Shown here in pieces: positions 60,089-64,000 of a stretch of DNA of 64,000 nucleotides. The translations under genes and the position numbers were made by a program. Position 1 is the stretch's first letter; every line of letters begins with the position of its first letter. This stretch comes from Oceanicola sp. (GTDB taxonomy: Bacteria; Pseudomonadota; Alphaproteobacteria; Rhodobacterales; Rhodobacteraceae), in NCBI GenBank assembly GCA_017792405.1, contig CP051231.1, positions 2,048,458-2,112,457 on the forward strand, written 5' to 3'. Under the pieces are notes generated by a model, which ran no database searches, was not told where the DNA came from, and saw nothing but the letters and a program-made list of their open reading frames with translations.

Positions 60089-61276
60089 ATGGACCTTTCC
60101 TACTCCCCGCAAGAGCAGGCCTTTCAGGCCGAGGTGCGCCAGTTTTTGGCCGATGAGCTGCCCGAGGATATCGCCGCGCGGGTGAAGGCGGGGGGCGAGG
60201 TCAGCAAGGAGGATACCGAGCGATGGCACGCGATTTTGCAATCGCGCGGCTGGCTGGCGCAGACCTGGCCGGAAGAGCATGGCGGGCCGGGATGGGGGCC
60301 GGTGGAGCGGCATATCTTCGATGAGGAGGCGGCGCGGGCCTATGCGCCGCGGATTTTGCCCTTTGGGCTGCAGATGCTCGGACCGGTGCTGATCAAGTTC
60401 GGGAGTGACGCGCAGAAGGCGCATTACCTGCCCCGGATTCTGGATGGAACGGATTGGTGGTGCCAGGGCTATTCGGAGCCGGGGGCGGGCTCTGACCTGG
60501 CCTCGCTGAAGACGAAAGCGGTACGGGATGGCGATGAGTATGTCGTCAACGGTCAGAAGACGTGGACGACTCTGGGGCAGCATGCCGATTGGATTTTCTG
60601 CTTGGTGCGGACGGACGGTTCGGGCAAGCCGCAGGAGGGCATTTCGTTCCTGCTGATCGACATGAAGACGCCGGGCATCGAGGTGCGGCCGATCCGGCTG
60701 ATCGAGGGCGGGCATGAGGTGAACGAGGTGTTCTTCACCGATGTGCGGGTGCCAGCGGAAAACCTCGTCTGGAAGGAGAATGACGGCTGGACGGTGGCGA
60801 AATACCTGCTGACCCATGAGCGCACCGGGATTGCGGGGGTGGGCTTTTCCATCGCCGCCTTCGAGCGGGTGAAGGCGCTGGCTTCGCGGACGGTTCGCGG
60901 GGGGAAGCGGCTGATCGACGATCCTCTCTTTGCCGCCCGGCTGGCCGAGGTGGAGATGGATCTTGAGGCGATGAAGATCTTCAACCTTCGGATGTTGGCG
61001 GAGGCCCAGCGGGTGGGCCACCCGGGCGTGGAAACTTCGATGCTGAAGATCCGGGGTACGGAGGTGCGGCAGGCGCTGAACGACCTTTACCGGCGCGCGC
61101 TGGGGCCAGCGGCGGCGGTGATGCCGGGGGGGGCACCGAGCGGCAACGCGGCGGTGCTGGTGCCCGAGGATGAGGGCGCGGCGGCGAGCTATTTCAACAA
61201 CCGGAAGATCAGCATTTTCGGCGGGTCCAACGAGATCCAGAAGAACATCCTGACCAAGGCCATGCTGGAGCTCTGA
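60089..61276 (+). CDS. Acyl-CoA dehydrogenase, first subunit of a pair
   Basis: A 395-residue flavoprotein. The start MDLSYSPQEQAFQAEVRQFL, FAD and substrate motifs CQGYSEPGAGSDLASL near residue 130, VNGQKTWTTLGQHADWIF, and the C-terminal FGGSNEIQKNILTKAML are all acyl-CoA dehydrogenase family marks. It ends one base before the next acyl-CoA dehydrogenase gene, an arrangement in which the two may form a heteromer, as in some steroid- and aromatic-acid-degrading enzymes. Eight bases separate it from the FadB-like gene. Confidence 0.9.
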   Translation: MDLSYSPQEQAFQAEVRQFLADELPEDIAARVKAGGEVSKEDTERWHAILQSRGWLAQTWPEEHGGPGWGPVERHIFDEEAARAYAPRILPFGLQMLGPVLIKFGSDAQKAHYLPRILDGTDWWCQGYSEPGAGSDLASLKTKAVRDGDEYVVNGQKTWTTLGQHADWIFCLVRTDGSGKPQEGISFLLIDMKTPGIEVRPIRLIEGGHEVNEVFFTDVRVPAENLVWKENDGWTVAKYLLTHERTGIAGVGFSIAAFERVKALASRTVRGGKRLIDDPLFAARLAEVEMDLEAMKIFNLRMLAEAQRVGHPGVETSMLKIRGTEVRQALNDLYRRALGPAAAVMPGGAPSGNAAVLVPEDEGAAASYFNNRKISIFGGSNEIQKNILTKAMLEL

Positions 61277-61277
61277 C

Positions 61278-62318
61278 ATGAACTTCGAGATGACAGACGA
61301 CCGCCGGATGCTGGCCGACAGCCTCAGCAAGCTGCTCGGGGACCGTTACGGAATCGAACATCGGACCTCGGTGGCCTATGACCCGCCATTCCATGACATT
61401 GAGGGCTGGAAGTCATTGGCAGAGCTGGGCATTCTTTATGCCTTCGTCAGCGAGGACTCTGGCGGCATGGGCGGCGGTGGGTTCGACCTGCTTGCAGTTT
61501 TCGAACAATTGGGCGCCGCGCTCTGCCCTGAGCCTCTGCTCGGCGCCGCGATGGCCGCGCCTCTCCTGGCGGAGGCGGGAGAAGAGCTTGAGCCGCTCTT
61601 GAGCGGCGAGGCGATATATGCGCTGGCGGTGGATGAGCCGGAAGCGCCGTGGGATGCCGAGGGAGGCGCGACCGAGGGCGGCGACACGCTCACCGGGCGC
61701 AAGACTGCGGTCTATGGCGGCAATGCTGCCACCCATTTTCTGGTCAGCGCACGGCGGGAGGGCAAGCTGGCGCTCTACGAGGTAAAGGCCGAGGATGCTG
61801 CCGTGACCCCTTGGGGGATGATCGACGGCGGTGGTGCTGCCGAGCTGATGCTCGACGGCACGGCGGCCCGGTGTCTCCTCCCCGACGCCGGGCCGGCCAT
61901 TGAACGGGCTTTGGACGGGGGGCGGTTGGCCCTTTGCGCCGAGGCGGTGGGGGCGATGGACTGGTGCTATGCCACCACGCTCAACTACCTGAAGAGCCGC
62001 AAGCAGTTTGGTCGCGAGATCGGCAAGTTTCAGGCGCTTCAGCACCGGATGGTGGAGATGAAGACGGCGATCGAGCAGGCCCGCTCAATCACCATTGCCG
62101 CCGCAGACCGGATGGACTGGCGCTCGGTTGCGATGGCCAAGAGCCTCGTGGGGCGCGTGGCGCGGAAGGTGAGCGAAGAGAGCATCCAGCTGCACGGCGG
62201 GATCGGGATGACGTGGGAGTATCCGCTGAGTCACTACGCCAAACGGCTGGTGATGCTCGATGCACAGCTGGGGGATGCCGATTTTCACACCGCGCGGGTG
62301 ACGGCGACTTACGCCTGA
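61278..62318 (+). CDS. Acyl-CoA dehydrogenase, second subunit of a pair
   Basis: A 346-residue acyl-CoA dehydrogenase-like protein, shorter than the preceding one. Visible blocks are MTDDRRMLADSLSKLL at the N-terminus, LKSRKQFGREIGKFQALQHRMVEM near residue 235 and the C-terminal SIQLHGGIGMTWEYPLSHYAKR. The central FAD-loop is less conserved, which fits a heteromeric partner of the 395-residue protein. It ends in a 10-base overlap with the convergent thioesterase. Confidence 0.88.
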   Translation: MNFEMTDDRRMLADSLSKLLGDRYGIEHRTSVAYDPPFHDIEGWKSLAELGILYAFVSEDSGGMGGGGFDLLAVFEQLGAALCPEPLLGAAMAAPLLAEAGEELEPLLSGEAIYALAVDEPEAPWDAEGGATEGGDTLTGRKTAVYGGNAATHFLVSARREGKLALYEVKAEDAAVTPWGMIDGGGAAELMLDGTAARCLLPDAGPAIERALDGGRLALCAEAVGAMDWCYATTLNYLKSRKQFGREIGKFQALQHRMVEMKTAIEQARSITIAAADRMDWRSVAMAKSLVGRVARKVSEESIQLHGGIGMTWEYPLSHYAKRLVMLDAQLGDADFHTARVTATYA

Positions 62319-62737
62319 GGTGTGCGGTAGCGGAAGACACCGGTGGCTGTGGCAACGAGATTGCCGTGCTCGTCTGAAAGCCGGGCCTCGGCGAAGAAGG
62401 TCTTGCGCCCTCCCCCGGTTTTGCGCCCTTCGGAGATGAGCCGCGTGCCCTGCGCCTGCCCCTGAAAATTGACGGTCATCGACAGGGTCATGGCCATGCG
62501 CTTCTCGCCCGCGTCGCCCGTATAGCTGCCCGCGTAGCCCATCGCGGTGTCGAGCAGCACCGAGATCGCGCCGCCGTGGGGGATGCCGTGGCGGTTTTCG
62601 ACCGCGTCCAAGGGGGCAAGCTCCACGCGGGCGCAGCCCTCGCCCCAGCCGGTGATCTCGAAGCCCATGAGGCTTTGGAAGGGATAGGGCGGCTCAAGCA
62701 GTTCGGGCGGGATTGGCGGGGCGGGTGGCCAGCTCAT
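62309..62737 (-). CDS. PaaI-family thioesterase (hotdog fold)
   Basis: A 142-residue hotdog thioesterase. The family signature HGIPHGGAISVLLDTAMGYA near residue 49 contains the catalytic region; MTVNFQGQAQGTRLISEG follows. It would hydrolyse acyl-CoA esters or relieve CoA traps of the adjacent pathway. Its start overlaps the stop of the IclR gene by four bases, so both form a leftward unit with the SDR gene upstream. Confidence 0.88.
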   Translation of the reverse strand: MSWPPAPPIPPELLEPPYPFQSLMGFEITGWGEGCARVELAPLDAVENRHGIPHGGAISVLLDTAMGYAGSYTGDAGEKRMAMTLSMTVNFQGQAQGTRLISEGRKTGGGRKTFFAEARLSDEHGNLVATATGVFRYRTPQA

Positions 62738-63537
62738 GCGGACGCCCGGCGGCTCAGGGCCTCGGCGGCGGCCAGAAGGCGCTCAGCATAGGCGTCGCGC
62801 AGCTCGTCGGGCGAGACGAGGAAGGCCGGGCCGCCAACGTTCATGGCGAAGATACGGTCGCCGTTCAGCGAGACCACGGGCACCGCGATGCCGTTGATTT
62901 CGGGGCGCCAGTCGCCATAGCCGGTGGTGTAGCCGAGCGTGGCGTAATCCTCGACCGCCTTTGCGAGGCTCTCGCGGTAGCGGGGCACATCATCGGGGCG
63001 TTCGCGCTTGGCGAGATCGAGGATATGCGCGTGCTGCTCCTCGGTCATGGCGGCAAGAAGCGCGCGGCCGATGGCGGAGTGAAAGAGTGGTAGGCGGGCA
63101 CCGACGTTCATGGTGAGCGAGACGGCCTGCTGCGAGCGCTGCACGCCGACATAGACAGCCTGAAGCCGGTGGCGCTCGGCAAAGGCGGCGGTCACATGCG
63201 GGTTGGGGCCTTCGCAAAGGGCGCGCATCTCGGGGCGGGCGCGCTCGGAGGTTTCCATCCCCGCGAGCACGCCGTAGCCCAGCGCCAGCACCCCCGGCCC
63301 GAGCCGATAGGTGCCGTTGCGCTCGGAATGCACGAGGTAATCGAGCCGCCGGAGCGTGTAGGTGAGGCGCGAGATGGTGGCCTTGGGCAGGCCGGTGCGC
63401 GCCGCGATTTCCTGATTGGTCAGCTCGGTTTCGGCGGGGCGGAAGCAGCGCAGCACCTCCAGCCCGCGCGCCAGTGCGGTGATGAAGTTGCGGTCATCGG
63501 CCTCAAGGCCGGTTTCAAGGTCTTCGCTCGCGTCCAC
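62734..63537 (-). CDS. IclR family transcriptional regulator
   Basis: A 267-residue regulator. The N-terminal winged helix (ALARGLEVLRCF, LTNQEIAARTGLPKATISRLTYTL) and a GAF-like IclR effector domain (LFHSAIGRALLAAMTEEQ near residue 150, GDWRPEINGIAVPV near 207, GGPAFLVSPDELRD near 240) are clear. It is set between the SDR and thioesterase genes and probably controls this degradative cluster. Palindrome 54675-54687 is a conceivable target. Confidence 0.92.
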   Translation of the reverse strand: MDASEDLETGLEADDRNFITALARGLEVLRCFRPAETELTNQEIAARTGLPKATISRLTYTLRRLDYLVHSERNGTYRLGPGVLALGYGVLAGMETSERARPEMRALCEGPNPHVTAAFAERHRLQAVYVGVQRSQQAVSLTMNVGARLPLFHSAIGRALLAAMTEEQHAHILDLAKRERPDDVPRYRESLAKAVEDYATLGYTTGYGDWRPEINGIAVPVVSLNGDRIFAMNVGGPAFLVSPDELRDAYAERLLAAAEALSRRASA

Positions 63538-63547
63538 CGTGGCTCCC

Positions 63548-64000
63548 CTAGATCGCCGTCAGCCCGCCATCAATGGCGAGGGCCTGCCCGGTCATGAAAC
63601 TGTTGGAGGGCGCGCAGGTCCAGAGCATGGCCTGCACGACCTCGTCGACTGTGGCCACACGGCCCATGGGCACGCGGGCTGTGATGCGGTTGCGGGCCTC
63701 TGCGCCGTCGGCGTCGATCCGGCAGGCGAAGCGGTCGGCCATCTCGGCAAAGAGCGGCGTTTCGGCAAAGGCCGGGCAGAGCGCGTTGACGCGGATATTA
63801 TGGCGCGCAAGCTCATCGGCGGCGGCGCGGGTGAGGCCGACAACGGCGTGTTTGGCGGCGGCATAGGCGGCGAGATGCCCCGCCCCGGTGAGCCCGGCGG
63901 CGGAGGCGATGTTGAGGATCACGCCGCTGCCTGCCGCCTGCATCGGCGGGATCTGGTGCTTCATCCCCAGAAAGACGCCACGGGCGTTGACGGCAAGGAT
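63548..64000 (-). CDS. Short-chain dehydrogenase/reductase (5' end outside the window)
   Basis: The C-terminal 150 residues of an SDR protein, open to the window edge; the visible chain starts ILAVNARGVFLGMKHQ. The catalytic Ser (LNIASAAGL) and the Y-A-A-A-K motif (AAYAAAKHAVVGL) are present, and the terminal MTGQALAIDGGLTAI is typical of classical SDRs. The Rossmann glycine motif lies beyond the edge. As the upstream gene of the IclR/thioesterase unit it may act on a hydroxy- or keto-acyl intermediate. Confidence 0.9.
   Translation of the reverse strand: MLAVNARGVFLGMKHQIPPMQAAGSGVILNIASAAGLTGAGHLAAYAAAKHAVVGLTRAAADELARHNIRVNALCPAFAETPLFAEMADRFACRIDADGAEARNRITARVPMGRVATVDEVVQAMLWTCAPSNSFMTGQALAIDGGLTAI

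Overview
The window looks like one contiguous piece of an alphaproteobacterial chromosome or large replicon, most likely from the Rhodobacteraceae (Roseobacter group). The pointers are high G+C, tightly overlapping operons, a heterotetrameric sarcosine oxidase operon, DUF1203 and DUF3572 proteins, a bifunctional IolC, TAXI-type TRAP transport and Rhodobacterales-style regulators. I see no integrase, transposase, IS, prophage structural module or CRISPR array. One tRNA gene (tRNA-Glu, anticodon TTC) lies at about 26.0 kb.

Layout. 0-7 kb: the end of a DedA gene, then a leftward sarcosine oxidase operon in which soxB and soxD are separated by two tandem secreted Cys-containing paralogues and the alpha subunit carries the gamma subunit as a C-terminal fusion. 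6.8-8.8 kb: a DUF1203 protein and glutamate dehydrogenase. 9.4-15.3 kb: three tandem TadG-like von Willebrand-A proteins followed by two TadE-like pseudopilins. 15.4-26 kb: housekeeping and metabolic genes (pirin, TetR regulator, homoserine dehydrogenase, class II fructose bisphosphatase, RecJ, a P-loop kinase, tRNA-Glu) plus a secreted CHAT peptidase/TPR gene pair. 26-35 kb: an M50-like membrane protein, an H-NOX/HNOBA-GGDEF signalling pair, an MttB-family methyltransferase, a HAD phosphatase, DUF3572, a PleD-like diguanylate cyclase, an ArgE-like deacetylase, a LysR regulator and a small ORF. 35-44 kb: a leftward inositol catabolic operon (iolC-iolD-iolE-small membrane protein-2OG dioxygenase-iolB) divergent from a Gfo/Idh/MocA oxidoreductase and a PPC/DUF296 protein. 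44-49.4 kb: a YtfQRT/YjfF-type sugar ABC importer with its own GntR regulator. 49.7-51.2 kb: an isolated contractile-tail sheath plus tube pair. 51.2-64 kb: an acyl-CoA ligase and a ThDP enzyme divergent from a TAXI-TRAP transporter, a FadB-like fusion enzyme and two acyl-CoA dehydrogenases, then a thioesterase, an IclR regulator and a truncated SDR.

Themes. The window is rich in catabolism of small osmolytes and organic acids: sarcosine and probably other methylamines, inositol, a furanose or aldose sugar, and a carboxylic acid taken up by TRAP and degraded through CoA esters. Signalling is mainly c-di-GMP (two GGDEF proteins). The less expected items are the sheath/tube pair without other tail genes, two homologous four-unit 11-bp repeat arrays lying between convergent 3' ends about 20 kb apart, the secreted pair inside the sox operon, the triplicated TadG-like genes, and a change of strand composition (C-rich to G-rich on the + strand) within the window that is independent of gene direction. 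All functional calls come from reading motifs and family resemblance by eye; no database search was run.
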